From the NCBI RefSeq assembly GCF_000768065.1, contig NZ_JRKM01000001.1, positions 3,888,001-3,952,000 of the forward strand: a DNA stretch of 64,000 bases, read 5' to 3'. The stretch is from Aquabacterium sp. NJ1 (GTDB lineage Bacteria > Pseudomonadota > Gammaproteobacteria > Burkholderiales > Burkholderiaceae_C). A program made the translations under genes and the position numbers. Below are positions 17,478 through 27,144 of the stretch, piece after piece. Numbering within the stretch: position 1 is the first letter of the stretch; every line of letters begins with the position of its first letter. The notes below the pieces were generated by a model. It did not search any database and was not told the DNA's origin. It saw only the letters and a list, made by a program, of their open reading frames with translations.

Positions 17478-18503
17478 ATGGGAGACAAGTTGTCGGGTTT
17501 ACGTGAGCTGGGCGTGTCCTATCCGGTCATGCAAGCCGGCATGCCGGGCATCGCGGGGCCTGAACTGGCCGCGGCAGTCAGCCTGGCGGGTGGCATCGGC
17601 ACGCTGGGCATCATGGATGTGTCCGAGTGGGGCACGGCGCTGGCCTTGACGCGGCGCCTGTGCCAGGGGAGGCCCTTCAACGCGAACCTCTTGCTGCCCT
17701 TCACGCGGGCGCGTCACATCGAGCTGGTGATCGCGCAGCAGGTGCCGATGGTGACGCTGTTCTGGGGGCGTGATGCGGCCTTGATCCAGCGTTTGAAGCA
17801 GGCCGGCATCTTCACCTTCCAGCAAGTGGGCAGCGTGGACGAGGCGCGTTTTGCGCTGGATGCAGGCATCGATGCCTTGATCGTGCAAGGCCGCGAAGCG
17901 GGTGGGCATGTGCGCGGCACCAGCTTGCTCAAGGTCATTTTGCCGGCCATCGTGGGCGAGGCTGGCGAAGTGCCGGTGTTTGCGGCGGGCGGCATGTACA
18001 CCGAGCAGGATGCCCTGGCGGCGCGGCACATGGGCGCCAGTGGCGTGTCAACGGGGACGCGTTTCGTGGCCACCAACGAAAGCCGCGCCCACGATGCCTA
18101 CAAGCGTGGCCTGGTCGAGGCCGACGACACGGTGGTGACCACCTTGTTCGGTTTGAACTGGGATGCCCCGCACCGTGTGCTGCCCAACGAGGCCACGCGG
18201 CGCTGGTGTGATGCGCAAGGCCAGGCGCCAGCCTGGGTGCGCGGCCTGCACAAGCTCACAGGCTTGGGGCGGCGCCTGATGCCGATGAAGGCCGAGCTCA
18301 CGCATTGGCAACGAGCGGCGATGCCTTTGTTGACCGGTGCCGCGCTGGAGGCCAGCATGCCGGCACGCATGGCGGGCTGTACGGCTTTGTATGCGGGGGC
18401 CGATGTGGGCCGTATCCGATCCGTGATGCCGGCGGCCGAGGTGGTCAGGGAACTGGCGGCGGCATTTGATCAGCGCGGCAGCCGGGCTGGCCGGGCGGCT
18501 TGA
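17478..18503 (+). CDS. Nitronate monooxygenase (2-nitropropane dioxygenase family)
   Basis: The 341-residue FMN-dependent TIM-barrel enzyme oxidises alkyl nitronates such as propionate-3-nitronate, or has a related role. Visible motifs: YPVMQAGMPGIAGPELAAAV near the start, DALIVQGREAGGHVRG (phosphate-binding GGH, about 137-152) and VFAAGGMYTEQDALAARHMGASGV. It belongs to the group that sits with lipid or steroid oxidation genes; the neighbour is the KstD-like flavoprotein on the other strand. Confidence 0.9.
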   Translation: MGDKLSGLRELGVSYPVMQAGMPGIAGPELAAAVSLAGGIGTLGIMDVSEWGTALALTRRLCQGRPFNANLLLPFTRARHIELVIAQQVPMVTLFWGRDAALIQRLKQAGIFTFQQVGSVDEARFALDAGIDALIVQGREAGGHVRGTSLLKVILPAIVGEAGEVPVFAAGGMYTEQDALAARHMGASGVSTGTRFVATNESRAHDAYKRGLVEADDTVVTTLFGLNWDAPHRVLPNEATRRWCDAQGQAPAWVRGLHKLTGLGRRLMPMKAELTHWQRAAMPLLTGAALEASMPARMAGCTALYAGADVGRIRSVMPAAEVVRELAAAFDQRGSRAGRAA

Positions 18504-18578
18504 TCCATTTGATCTGCTTGATCTGCGAGATGCATGGCCTGGCTGGCCCAAACGAGTTTGTGCGTGCTCCGGGTTTGA

Positions 18579-18851
18579 TCAGGACGCAGGCAGGGCACGT
18601 GCCCGGGCCAGCCAGTCGGCGAGTGCACCCACCATGTCGGCCTGGCTGAAGGAGCAGCTTTCTTCGGTGAACAGGGCGGCGCTTTCCAGTTGGTTGAGCA
18701 GGCGCTCCAGCACGTCCACGTAACGCTGCGGCAGCGCAGGCTCGTGGCTGTAGGCGGCGTCGCGCCAGTCACGGGCCAGGTCGGGGATGGAGATGGCGCC
18801 TTGGGCGAAGTCGTCAAGGGTGGCGGCCAGGGCGATGAGTCGGTCTGTCAT
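18579..18851 (-). CDS. Small protein of unknown function
   Basis: The 90-residue product (MTDRLIALAATLDDFAQGA...) is acidic, mostly helical and without a signal peptide or membrane segment. It has ARDWRDAAYSHEPALPQRYVDVLERLLNQLESAALFTEESCSF, suggesting a small soluble regulator or antitoxin-like fold, but no family was recognised. It lies between a convergent oxygenase gene and rsgA. A homologue search would decide if it is real. Confidence 0.55.
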   Translation of the reverse strand: MTDRLIALAATLDDFAQGAISIPDLARDWRDAAYSHEPALPQRYVDVLERLLNQLESAALFTEESCSFSQADMVGALADWLARARALPAS

Positions 18852-18968
18852 GGTCGTGGGTGTCAGTGCGAGGTGTCGGTTCGTGATCTTGCGATTGCGA
18901 TAGGGTCTTGCAAGATGGGCTTGGGGGCGCAGCCAGGGCTTGGTTTGGCCTTTGGCCTGAGTCTTGGC

Positions 18969-19928
18969 TCACCAGCGCGGCTGGCTGAGCTCGTCATACA
19001 GCGCGGTGTACAGGCTCAGGCGGATGGGGCTGATCTCGCCACGCGCCACGGCGGCCTGCACCGCACAGCCCGGTTCCTGCCGGTGCGTGCAGTTGTGGAA
19101 GCGGCAGTCGTTCATGTGCCGGGCGATGTCGGGCATCCAGCGCGCCAGTTCGGTGGGCGGGATGTGGTGCATGCCGAACTCCTGAAAGCCCGGTGAGTCG
19201 ATCACGGCGCTGGTGCGGCTGTCGTCCAGCCAGTACCAGAGGCTGGATGTGGTGGTGTGCTTGCCGGAGTTGAGCGCCTGCGAGATCTCTTGCGTTTCGG
19301 CGCGGGCGTTGGGCAGCAGGGTGTTGATCAGCGTGCTCTTGCCTGCGCCGGACGGGCCCAGCACCAGTGTGGCCTTGCGTTCCAGCAAGGGGGCGACCTG
19401 GGCGCGTGCGGCCTCGGTCTCCTTTTTCAGGGACAACTCGACCACCTTGTAGCCCATGGCGCGATAAGGCGCGAGGCGATCACGTGCAGCCTGCGCACCG
19501 GGCAGGTCGATCTTGTTGAGCACGATGGTGGGTGGGATGCCTGCAGACTCGGCGGCGATCAGCGCGCGTGTGAGCTGCGATTCGCTGAACACGGGCTCCA
19601 CCGCGATCCACATCAGCAACTGGTCGAGGTTGGCGGCGAAGGATTTGCTGCGCCACTCGTCCTGGCGGTAGAGAAGGCTCTTGCGCTCTTCCACGGCCAC
19701 GATCACGCCTTCGTCACCGCCTTCCAGGGTGTGTTGCCACATGACGCGGTCGCCCACCACGGCTTCGCTTTTCTTGCCGCGTGGGTGGCAGATCAGGCGC
19801 TCGCCAGCATCGTCTTCCACGATCACATGGCGGCCGTGCGTGGCCACCACCAGGCCGCTCTGGCACTGGCTGGTGTCCGTGCTCTTGCTGTTGCGACGAA
19901 CGCCGCTGGGTTTGCCGGGCCGCTTCAT
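18969..19928 (-). CDS. rsgA: Ribosome small-subunit-dependent GTPase A
   Basis: The 319-residue circularly permuted GTPase matures the 30S subunit. Order of motifs: OB domain near 22-80, G4 NKID near 138, G1 GPSGAGKST near 190, G3 DSPG near 245 (permuted), then a zinc motif NDCRFHNCTHRQEPGCAV with C-x4-C-x-H-x5-C spacing. It overlaps phhB by 4 bp (ATGA at 19925-19928), so the pair is cotranscribed. Confidence 0.97.
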   Translation of the reverse strand: MKRPGKPSGVRRNSKSTDTSQCQSGLVVATHGRHVIVEDDAGERLICHPRGKKSEAVVGDRVMWQHTLEGGDEGVIVAVEERKSLLYRQDEWRSKSFAANLDQLLMWIAVEPVFSESQLTRALIAAESAGIPPTIVLNKIDLPGAQAARDRLAPYRAMGYKVVELSLKKETEAARAQVAPLLERKATLVLGPSGAGKSTLINTLLPNARAETQEISQALNSGKHTTTSSLWYWLDDSRTSAVIDSPGFQEFGMHHIPPTELARWMPDIARHMNDCRFHNCTHRQEPGCAVQAAVARGEISPIRLSLYTALYDELSQPRW

Positions 19929-20272
19929 GCGGACAGGGCGTCCACGCGGGCGGCGCAGATGAAGTCGTTGAGGGACAGGCCGCCCACGGAATGCGTGGAC
20001 CAGCGGATGGTGCAGTGTTTGTAGCTCACGGCCAGATCAGGGTGGTGGTCTTGTTCATGGGCGACCCAGGCCACGGCGTTGACGAAGGCCATGGTGTGGT
20101 GGAAGTCGGCCAGGGTGTAGGTCTTGGTGAGGGCGCCGCCTGGCGTGCTGGTGTCCACCTGCCAGCCTTGCAGCTGGCTCAGGAGCAGCAATTGCTCGTC
20201 AGGCGTGAGGGCGGGGCCGCTCTGGTGGCTGCAACGCTGTTGCTGCAGGGGCAGGGCATGGGCTGCGGTCAT
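19925..20272 (-). CDS. phhB: 4a-hydroxytetrahydrobiopterin dehydratase
   Basis: The 115-residue enzyme recycles pterin cofactor of phenylalanine hydroxylase. It has the family stretch ALTKTYTLADFHHTMAFVNAVAWVAHEQDHHPDLAVSY (core FHHTMAFVNAVAWVAHEQDH) with the catalytic His residues in HEQDHHPD, and ends TIRWSTHSVGGLSLNDFICA. The start is ATG 20270-20272; the larger frame that reads further upstream overlaps the M48 gene in another frame and is not used. It lies 11 bp after the M48 gene and overlaps rsgA. Confidence 0.96.
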   Translation of the reverse strand: MTAAHALPLQQQRCSHQSGPALTPDEQLLLLSQLQGWQVDTSTPGGALTKTYTLADFHHTMAFVNAVAWVAHEQDHHPDLAVSYKHCTIRWSTHSVGGLSLNDFICAARVDALSA

Positions 20273-20283
20273 GGTCACCTCAC

Positions 20284-21549
20284 TCAGTTGGCCGCCATGG
20301 CCGCCAGGCGTTCGGAGGCCGGTGGGTGCGAGTAGTAAAAGCGCACGTACATCGGGTCTGGCGTCAGGGTGGACGAGTTGTCTTTGTACAGCTTGATCAG
20401 GGCCATGGCCAGGTCCTTGCCGCTGGACTGCTTGCAGGCGTAGGCATCGGCCTGGTATTCGTCGCGGCGCGAGAAGTACGAGAACACGGGCGACACAAAG
20501 AACATGAAGGCGGGCAGGGCCAGCATGAACAGCAGCAGGGCCAGCGCATCGTTGGGTGCCGTCAGGTTGGGCGCCACGCCCAGGCCGGTGTAGAAAGCCA
20601 TCTGGCGCGACAGCCAGCCCAGCAGCGCGAAGCCGGCCAGGCTCATCACGAACATCATGATCATGCGCTTGAGCACGTGCTTGTGCTTGAAGTGGCCCAG
20701 CTCGTGCGCCAGCACCGCCTCGACCTCGCCGTGCGACAGCTTGGTCAGCAGCGTGTCGAAGAACACCACGCGTTTGGACGAACCCAGGCCGGTGAAATAG
20801 GCATTGGCGTGCGCCGAGCGGCGGCTGCCGTCCATCACGAAGAAGCCCTTGGCCTTGAAGCCACAACGCGTCATCAGGTTGGTCACGCGCGAGGCCAGGG
20901 TGTCGTCCTGCAGGGGTTCGAACTTGTTGAACAGCGGCGCGATGAAGATGGGGAAGATCACCATCAGCAGCAGGCTGAAGGCCACCCAGGCGCCCCAGGC
21001 CCACAACCACCAGGCCTGGCCGGCCGCGCCCATCAGCCACAGGATCAGGGCGGCAATCGGCGTGCCGATGAGGATGCCCAGCAGCACCTGCTTGAGCTGG
21101 TCACCGATCCACATGCCCCAGGTCATGCGGTTGAAGCCGTGGCGTTGTTCGATGCGGAAGGTGTTCCAGGCGTCCATGGGCCATTCGATGATGGCGCCAA
21201 TGGCCGTGAACGAACCCAGCAAGGCGAGCTGGTAGGCCAGGCCGCCCCAGCGCGGGAAGACGGCGTCGCGCACCAGGTGGTTGAGTGCGTCCAGGCCACC
21301 CAGCAGCGTCCAGCCGAGCAGCACGGCGGTGCTGATGGCGGTGTTGAGCAGGCCAAAACGCAGTTTGTCCAGGGTGTAGTCGGCTGCACGCTGGTGGCTG
21401 GCCAGGGCCACCTCGTTGCTGAAGGCCGGGGGGACGGCACCTCGGTGGGTGGCCACGTGGCGCGCCTGGCGGCTGTCCAGCCAGAACTTGGTCAACAGGG
21501 AGGCGGTCACGAAGGCCGCGAAAAGCAGGGTGAGATCACTGGATTGCAT
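20284..21549 (-). CDS. M48-family zinc metalloprotease (Ste24/CAAX protease-like)
   Basis: The 421-residue membrane protein has an N-terminal multi-helix M48_N domain, then the zinc motif VLAHELGHFKHKH (HExxH near 277-281), a third ligand Glu in SRRDEYQADAYA and the C-terminal SHPPASERLAAMA that is standard for Ste24-like peptidases. It probably acts at the inner membrane. It heads a likely operon with phhB and rsgA. Confidence 0.94.
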   Translation of the reverse strand: MQSSDLTLLFAAFVTASLLTKFWLDSRQARHVATHRGAVPPAFSNEVALASHQRAADYTLDKLRFGLLNTAISTAVLLGWTLLGGLDALNHLVRDAVFPRWGGLAYQLALLGSFTAIGAIIEWPMDAWNTFRIEQRHGFNRMTWGMWIGDQLKQVLLGILIGTPIAALILWLMGAAGQAWWLWAWGAWVAFSLLLMVIFPIFIAPLFNKFEPLQDDTLASRVTNLMTRCGFKAKGFFVMDGSRRSAHANAYFTGLGSSKRVVFFDTLLTKLSHGEVEAVLAHELGHFKHKHVLKRMIMMFVMSLAGFALLGWLSRQMAFYTGLGVAPNLTAPNDALALLLFMLALPAFMFFVSPVFSYFSRRDEYQADAYACKQSSGKDLAMALIKLYKDNSSTLTPDPMYVRFYYSHPPASERLAAMAAN

Positions 21550-21692
21550 GGGCGCCAGTGTACGTTTGCCTCACAATCGCCGCTTCGGGCTCGATGGCCA
21601 TAACCCCACACCCATGCGGACAGGGGGCCATCGGGCCGCTGGTTTTTCGCATGACAAGAGCCGGGCGATGGCCCGCGCAAGGACCCTGATCG

Positions 21693-22307
21693 ATGAGCGA
21701 CACGCTGCCCGCCACAGCCCCGACCCCGGCCGATACCCCCGCCGCCGATACCCCTGCCACCCTGACCAAGAGCGACCAGAACCTGATCTGGATCGACCTG
21801 GAGATGACGGGCCTCAAGCCGGACAGCGACCGCATCATCGAGATCGCCGTGGTGGTGACCGACCCGAACCTGAGCATCCGGGTCGAGGGTCCGGTGTTTG
21901 CCATCCACCAGTCTGACGAGATGCTCAATGGCATGGACGCCTGGAACAAGGGCACGCACGGCAAGAGTGGCCTGATTGACCGCGTCAAGGCTTCGACGGT
22001 CGATGAGGACCAGGCCGCCAAGGCCGTGATCGCTTTTCTCAAGCCTTATGTGGGCAACAACAAGTCGCCCATGTGCGGCAACTCGATCTGCCAGGACCGC
22101 CGTTTCCTGGCCCGCTACATGCCTACGCTGGAGGCCTACTTCCATTACCGCAACCTGGATGTCAGCACCTTGAAGGAGCTGGCCAAGCGCTGGAAGCCGG
22201 GTCTGGCCGAGGGTTTCAAGAAGGCGCAGAAGCACACGGCGCTGGCCGACATCCACGAGTCCATCGACGAGCTGGCGTATTACCGCGAGCACTTCCTGGT
22301 GAAGTGA
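21693..22307 (+). CDS. orn: Oligoribonuclease
   Basis: The 204-residue DEDDh 3'-5' exonuclease degrades 2- to 5-nt RNA and pGpG, the last step of c-di-GMP breakdown. Active-site motifs are [20 protein letters not shown] and [14 protein letters not shown]. The first 24 residues ([21 protein letters not shown]) are a Pro/Ala/Thr extension absent in E. coli Orn (181 residues). It is divergent from the M48 gene. Confidence 0.97.
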   Translation: MSDTLPATAPTPADTPAADTPATLTKSDQNLIWIDLEMTGLKPDSDRIIEIAVVVTDPNLSIRVEGPVFAIHQSDEMLNGMDAWNKGTHGKSGLIDRVKASTVDEDQAAKAVIAFLKPYVGNNKSPMCGNSICQDRRFLARYMPTLEAYFHYRNLDVSTLKELAKRWKPGLAEGFKKAQKHTALADIHESIDELAYYREHFLVK

Positions 22308-22316
22308 GGGCGGGCC

Positions 22317-22706
22317 ATGTCTTCGCGTCTGTCTGACAAGCCGGGCATCGTTCGCCTGGACCAGCCAGCCCAGCCTGGTGCGGTTGATCACCCCCGGCCG
22401 GATCGGCTGGAGCAGGGCAACCCGCGCCGCGAAACCTGGACGCTGTACGAATCAGCCGATGGGCAGATGAGCTCCGGCATCTGGGCCTGTGAAGTGGGCC
22501 GTTGGCGCATCGTGTTTCCCGCCGGCAAGGACGAGTACTTCTTTGTGCTCGAAGGCCATGTGCGCCTGCACGACCGCGATGGCGGTTTCGTGGATGTGCA
22601 GGCGGGCCAGGGGGCCGTGATCCCGGGCGGCTTTGAAGGTGCGTTCGAGGTGATCAGCCCGGTACGCAAGCACTTCGTGGTGGTGGAGCGGCCTCAAGCG
22701 GGTTGA
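22317..22706 (+). CDS. Cupin domain protein (DUF861 type)
   Basis: The 129-residue product is a single beta-barrel cupin with EYFFVLEGHVRLHDRDGGFVDVQAG and AVIPGGFEGAFEV, the (S)-ureidoglycine aminohydrolase-like DUF861 subgroup. Function unknown. It starts 10 bp after orn and is probably cotranscribed. Confidence 0.85.
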   Translation: MSSRLSDKPGIVRLDQPAQPGAVDHPRPDRLEQGNPRRETWTLYESADGQMSSGIWACEVGRWRIVFPAGKDEYFFVLEGHVRLHDRDGGFVDVQAGQGAVIPGGFEGAFEVISPVRKHFVVVERPQAG

Positions 22707-22724
22707 GGCCCGGCCGCGATCAGG

Positions 22725-23402
22725 TCAGGGCTTGCTGGCCGGCGGCACCGATGGGGCGGGCTGCGTCTGAGGTGTCGCGGGCGTGGCGGGGGACGGTTTG
22801 CCTTCAGTGGCAGGCGAAGTGGGTGCAGGTGAAGGCGTGGACGCCTCGCCCGCAGAGGCCGCAGCCAGTTGCGGTGGTGGCGTCAGCACACAGCCGTGCG
22901 ACACGGCAAAACCCTTGAGAAAGGCCCGGCGGATGGAGCCGGCCGTGATGGCCGCCGCCAGCTTTCTGGAGTGGCGCTCTGCACCGCTGAGCTTGCGCAC
23001 CCAGCTTCTGAACGGCACCAGGCCTTCGGCGGTGCGCTGGATGGCGCCGATGGCGGTGTTCTCGGCCATGTCCTCGCCGCGGTCCAGCAGGGATGGGTTG
23101 TCATCCGAAGCGGGGGCATCCAGATCGGCGCCCAGCACGGCATCGAGCTGGTACACCTCGGTCACGACCACGCTGCAAGTGGCATCCGAAGGCGGCAGGT
23201 AGGGCTGCTTGAGCGCGTTTTGCAGGACCTCGGGGATCTCGTCGCGCATCAGGTTCAGGTCGCTCAACGGGGTGGTGGCGGCCGAGGTGACGCGGTTTTG
23301 TGTCTTGGTGGTGGCGCATGCCGACAGCAACAGCAACAAGGCGAGTGTGCTGACGCGCTTGGCGTACTGGGCGAATTTCGGAACGGGGCTCACGGTCGTC
23401 AT
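22725..23402 (-). CDS. Lipoprotein of unknown function with Pro/Ala-rich tail
   Basis: The 225-residue product has a lipobox (LLLLLLSAC, Cys near 28), so it should be anchored in a membrane facing the periplasm. The middle has two cysteines (DATCSVVVTEVYQL and SHGCVLTPPP) flanking an acidic stretch DAPASDDNPSLLDRGED. The tail from about 185 is Pro/Thr/Ser-rich (SPAPTSPATEGKPSPATPATPQTQPAPSV), as in surface-exposed spacers. No family recognised. Confidence 0.75.
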   Translation of the reverse strand: MTTVSPVPKFAQYAKRVSTLALLLLLSACATTKTQNRVTSAATTPLSDLNLMRDEIPEVLQNALKQPYLPPSDATCSVVVTEVYQLDAVLGADLDAPASDDNPSLLDRGEDMAENTAIGAIQRTAEGLVPFRSWVRKLSGAERHSRKLAAAITAGSIRRAFLKGFAVSHGCVLTPPPQLAAASAGEASTPSPAPTSPATEGKPSPATPATPQTQPAPSVPPASKP

Positions 23403-23494
23403 GCTTTCACTTTAACCGAGTACCTCACAGATGAGGCTTCGTGCGCGCCTTGTCAAGACGCCTGGAGGCCATCGGCAGGCAAACCGGTGGTCTT

Positions 23495-24412
23495 TCACGG
23501 ATTCCCTGGTGTGGCGAAGGGCCACTGTCGAACTGCTTGCGCCAGCCAATCCGCTACGCTACCTCGCGCTTCAGTCACCAGACCCAGTGCGCGCCCGGCC
23601 TGTTGCAGGGTTGCTTGAGGCGATGACAGGTCCAGCGCCCGGGCCCCGTTCTGTTTGGACAGCTTCTCGCCGTTGTCGCCCAGCACCAGCGGCGTGTGCA
23701 GGTAGCGCGGCGTGGGCAGGCCCAGCCAGCGCTGCAGCAGGATCTGCCGGGGCGTGTTGTCGCACAGGTCGGCGCCCCGGACGATGTGGGTGACACCCTG
23801 TGCGGCATCGTCCACCACCACGGCCAGTTGGTAGGCCCACAGGCCATCGGCGCGCTTGATGACGAAGTCGCCCACGGCGCTGGCCAGGTGCTGGTGCTGG
23901 GGCCCCAGTCGGCGGTCTTGCCAGGTGATCAGGTCATGCGGGGCGTCGGGTACCTGCAGGCGCCAGGCGCGGGCGGGCTTGCCTTGGAGCCCACCTCGCT
24001 CTGGGCGGCAGGTGCCGGGGTAGACCAGGTCGCCATGGCGTGGCTTGCTCAGGCCCAGGGTGGCATTGGCCTGGGCGATGTCGGCACGGGTGCAGCCGCA
24101 GGGGTAGGCGTGGCCGTTGGCAACCAGTTGGTCCAGCGCCGCCTGGTACAGCGCACCGCGCTGGCTCTGGTAGACCGGGGGCGCATCCGGGATCAGGCCG
24201 CAGCTGGCCAGTTGCTGCAGGATGAGCTGATCGGCGCCGGGCACGCAGCGTGGCAGGTCCACGTCTTCGATGCGCACCAGCCAGCTGCCACCATGGGCAC
24301 GGGCATCCAGCCAGCTGGCCAGCGCGGCCACCAGCGAGCCCGCATGCAGCGGTCCCGTGGGGGAGGGCGCGAACCGGCCGATGTAGCGGCCCGCCTCTGC
24401 CACAGCGCTCAC
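23495..24412 (-). CDS. gluQ: Glutamyl-Q tRNA(Asp) synthetase
   Basis: This 305-residue truncated GluRS paralogue attaches Glu to queuosine-34 of tRNA(Asp). Key motifs: [21 protein letters not shown] (HIGH variant), the zinc cysteines in [10 protein letters not shown] plus YPGTCRPE, and [10 protein letters not shown] (KMSKS variant). The anticodon-binding domain of GluRS is missing, as expected. The GTG at 24410-24412 overlaps the stop of the LysR gene (GTGA), which fits a common translation unit; an in-frame ATG further upstream lies inside the LysR gene. Confidence 0.95.
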   Translation of the reverse strand: MSAVAEAGRYIGRFAPSPTGPLHAGSLVAALASWLDARAHGGSWLVRIEDVDLPRCVPGADQLILQQLASCGLIPDAPPVYQSQRGALYQAALDQLVANGHAYPCGCTRADIAQANATLGLSKPRHGDLVYPGTCRPERGGLQGKPARAWRLQVPDAPHDLITWQDRRLGPQHQHLASAVGDFVIKRADGLWAYQLAVVVDDAAQGVTHIVRGADLCDNTPRQILLQRWLGLPTPRYLHTPLVLGDNGEKLSKQNGARALDLSSPQATLQQAGRALGLVTEARGSVADWLAQAVRQWPFATPGNP

Positions 24413-25353
24413 AGGATCAGGCCCTCGTGCAGGTCCAGCAGGGCGCAGCGCGTGGCCGGGCTGGCCAGCTGGTGCAGCCACCAGGTCAGGGCCATGCCGG
24501 GCTGGGCACCCGTCTGGCGCCAGGCGTAGTGCGTGCGCACGACGCGGGGTGGGGTGTCCACCTCCTTGCGGATCAGGCGGCCTGAGGCGATGTGGGGACG
24601 CACCATGGGTTCAGGCAGGAAGCCGCAGCCCAGTCCGCGCAACTGGGCCTCGAGCTTGGCGGCCATCGAGGGCAGGGTCAGCACATCCTGGCCGGGCAGG
24701 ATGCCCACGGTGGCCGGGGCCAGGTCGCGTGCGGTGTCGGCCACGGCGATGATGCGGTGCTGCGCCAGCGTGGTCGATGACAGCGGCTCGGGCGCCTGGG
24801 CCAGCGGGTGGTGGGGCGCCACGGTCAGCACGAACTGGTGCTCGCCGATGGCCTCGAAGCGGATGTCCTGGCTGGACGCACGTTCGGCCATCACCCCGAT
24901 GGCGAGGTCCGCCTGGCCGGAAGCCAGCGCTTCCCAGGTGCCGGTCATGACCTCGCTGCGCATGCGCAGGCGGGTGGGGGGCTTGAGGGCGTAGAAGGCC
25001 TCCATGAGGTCGAACACGGCGTGCGGGGCAATGGCCTTGTCCACGGCCACGGTCAGCTCGGCTTCCCAGCCCGAGGCGATGCGGTGCACGCGGTTGGCCA
25101 CGGCGTTCATCTGCTGCAGCAGCAATTGGCCCTCGCGCAGCAGCTCTTCACCTGCTGCGGTGAGTCGGGCCTGGCGGCTGCGGCGGTCGAACAGCAGCAC
25201 GTCAAGCGCATCTTCCAGCTGGCGCACGCTGTAGGTCAGCGCCGAGGGCACCTTGCCCAGCTCGCGTGCGGCGGCGGCAAAACTGCCCGTGCGGGCGATG
25301 GCCACCACCATGTCCAGGGCTTCGGGCGAGAGGGCGTGGCTGCGGTCGGTCAT
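24409..25353 (-). CDS. LysR-family transcriptional regulator
   Basis: The 314-residue protein has the LysR N-terminal HTH ([39 protein letters not shown]; core [20 protein letters not shown]) and an effector domain. It is divergent from the pirin gene, an arrangement known in many proteobacteria, so it probably controls pirin. A palindrome lies in the shared gap. It overlaps gluQ by 4 bp. Confidence 0.95.
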   Translation of the reverse strand: MTDRSHALSPEALDMVVAIARTGSFAAAARELGKVPSALTYSVRQLEDALDVLLFDRRSRQARLTAAGEELLREGQLLLQQMNAVANRVHRIASGWEAELTVAVDKAIAPHAVFDLMEAFYALKPPTRLRMRSEVMTGTWEALASGQADLAIGVMAERASSQDIRFEAIGEHQFVLTVAPHHPLAQAPEPLSSTTLAQHRIIAVADTARDLAPATVGILPGQDVLTLPSMAAKLEAQLRGLGCGFLPEPMVRPHIASGRLIRKEVDTPPRVVRTHYAWRQTGAQPGMALTWWLHQLASPATRCALLDLHEGLIL

Positions 25354-25373
25354 GCAGGGTCAAACCTTGGATG

Positions 25374-25390
25374 ATTCAAATTACTTGAAT
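25374..25390. promoter_or_regulatory. Probable LysR-type binding site
   Basis: ATTCAA-N5-TTGAAT (25374-25390) is a perfect inverted repeat that contains a T-N11-A core, the LysR consensus. It lies 20 bp upstream of the LysR start and 98 bp before the pirin start. Confidence 0.55.
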
Positions 25391-25487
25391 GATGCCATCA
25401 GCGGCCCGCAGCGGCCAGGCGGGTGTCGGCGCCTACAGTGAACCCACCGCGAACGACATTCGCTCACACCCTGAAAGGAGTCACACC

Positions 25488-26189
25488 ATGCTGACACTGC
25501 GCCGCTCCGATGAACGAGGTTATGCCGACCACGGCTGGCTGCAGAGCTTTCACAGCTTCTCGTTTGCCGAGTACTTCGACCCGGCACACATGGGTTATGG
25601 GCCGCTGCGTGTAATCAACGACGACGTGATCGCGCCCGGCCGGGGCTTTGGCATGCACGGCCACCGCGACATGGAGATCGTGACCTATGTGCTCGAAGGT
25701 GAGCTGGCCCACAAGGACAGCCTGGGCAATGGCGCGAGCATCCTGCCCGGCGATGTGCAGCGCATGAGCGCTGGCAAGGGCATCATGCACAGCGAGTTCA
25801 ACCAGGCCTTGTACAAGCCCACGCACCTGCTGCAGATCTGGATCGAGCCGACCGAGAAGGGCCTGCGCCCCGGGTATGAGCAGAAGAACTTCAGCGCCGA
25901 AGACAAGCGCGGGCGCCTGCGCCTGGTGGCCTCACCCGACGGCCGTGATGGCTCGGTGACCATCCACGCGGATGCGACCTTGTCCGTGGGCCTGTTCGAT
26001 GGGGCTGAAGCGGCCGAGCTGGCGCTGGACCCGACGCGCAAGGGCTATGTGCACGTGGCGCGCGGGCAGGTGGTGGTCAATGGCCAGGCTTTGAACGCGG
26101 GTGATGCGCTCAAGCTGGACGGTGAGCACAGCTTGATCATCGGGCAGGGCCAGCAGGCCGAAGTGCTGTTCTTCGACCTGGGCGCCTGA
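25488..26189 (+). CDS. Pirin family protein
   Basis: The 233-residue bicupin protein starts MLTLRRSDERGYADHGWLQSFHSFSFA and has the pirin metal-binding sequence GFGMHGHRDMEIVTYVLEGE, with the later SAGKGIMHSEFN. Bacterial homologues (YhhW) bind metal and show quercetinase-like activity in some cases. An AAAGGAG site precedes the ATG at 25488. Confidence 0.94.
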   Translation: MLTLRRSDERGYADHGWLQSFHSFSFAEYFDPAHMGYGPLRVINDDVIAPGRGFGMHGHRDMEIVTYVLEGELAHKDSLGNGASILPGDVQRMSAGKGIMHSEFNQALYKPTHLLQIWIEPTEKGLRPGYEQKNFSAEDKRGRLRLVASPDGRDGSVTIHADATLSVGLFDGAEAAELALDPTRKGYVHVARGQVVVNGQALNAGDALKLDGEHSLIIGQGQQAEVLFFDLGA

Positions 26190-26211
26190 TGGCGCTCAAG
26201 CCTGGCCGGGC

Positions 26212-27078
26212 TCAGCTTTGCTGGGCTTCGAGCGTGTAGGCCGCGTGGTCGTCCTGCCCGATGGTCTCGACCAGCCAGGGCAGGGCTTCGGCCAGGCGGT
26301 CGTACAGCGTCCACGGCGGGTTGATGATGAACATGCCACTGCCGTACAGGCCCAGGCCGCCCTTTTCGGCGGCCTTGACGCGCAGCGTGGCATGCAGCCA
26401 GTCCACCTTGGGCAGCTCGGCGGCCAGGCGCTTGAGCTGGCCGGGCAGCTGCTGTGATTCGCGGCGCGCCACCTCGGGGTACCAGATGGCGTAGGTGCCG
26501 GTGGTGAACTTGGTGATCGCGTCCTTCAGGGTCTGCGTCACGCGGCGGTAGTCTTCCTTGAGCTCGTACGGCGGGTCGATGTGGACCAGGCCGCGGCGAG
26601 GGGGCGGCGGCAGGCAACCCTTGAGGTTGCTGAAGCCGTCGGCGCACTGGATGCTGACGCCACGCTTGACCGAGGCGAAGTGCCCTTCCAGCAGCTTGAT
26701 TTCGGTGGGATGCAGCTCGAACAGGCGCAGGTGGTCACCCTCGCGCAGCATCTGCGCGGCGATCTGAGGCGAGCCGGGGTACCAATGCAGGTCATCCTTG
26801 TCGTTGACCTTGGCCACCTGGGCCAGGTAGTCCTGTACCGCTTCGGGCGTGGCTTTCTTATTGCGCAATGGCCACAGCGTGGTCACGCCGGTTTCGGCTT
26901 CGCCACTCTTGGTGGCGTAGCTGCTGGTGAGGTCGTAGAGCCCCCCGCCGGCGTGGGTGTCCACCACCCAGAAGGGTTTGTCTTTCTTGAGCATGTGCTC
27001 AAGCAACTGCACCAGGACCATGTGCTTGAGCACATCGGCGTGGTTGCCCGCGTGGAAGCCGTGTCTGTAACTGAACAT
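26212..27078 (-). CDS. rlmJ: 23S rRNA (adenine-2030-N6)-methyltransferase
   Basis: The 288-residue enzyme starts MFSYRHGFHAGNHADVLKHM, the family signature. It has VVDTHAGGGLYDL (SAM motif) and the catalytic DPPYE motif in VHIDPPYELKEDY. It methylates A2030 before 50S assembly. Convergent with pirin. Confidence 0.97.
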   Translation of the reverse strand: MFSYRHGFHAGNHADVLKHMVLVQLLEHMLKKDKPFWVVDTHAGGGLYDLTSSYATKSGEAETGVTTLWPLRNKKATPEAVQDYLAQVAKVNDKDDLHWYPGSPQIAAQMLREGDHLRLFELHPTEIKLLEGHFASVKRGVSIQCADGFSNLKGCLPPPPRRGLVHIDPPYELKEDYRRVTQTLKDAITKFTTGTYAIWYPEVARRESQQLPGQLKRLAAELPKVDWLHATLRVKAAEKGGLGLYGSGMFIINPPWTLYDRLAEALPWLVETIGQDDHAAYTLEAQQS

Positions 27079-27144
27079 CCGCCAAGGGTAGCGGTTTTAT
27101 GGGCCTGTGCCCCCTGGCCGGTGTGACTTTTTTCTGGACGGCGA

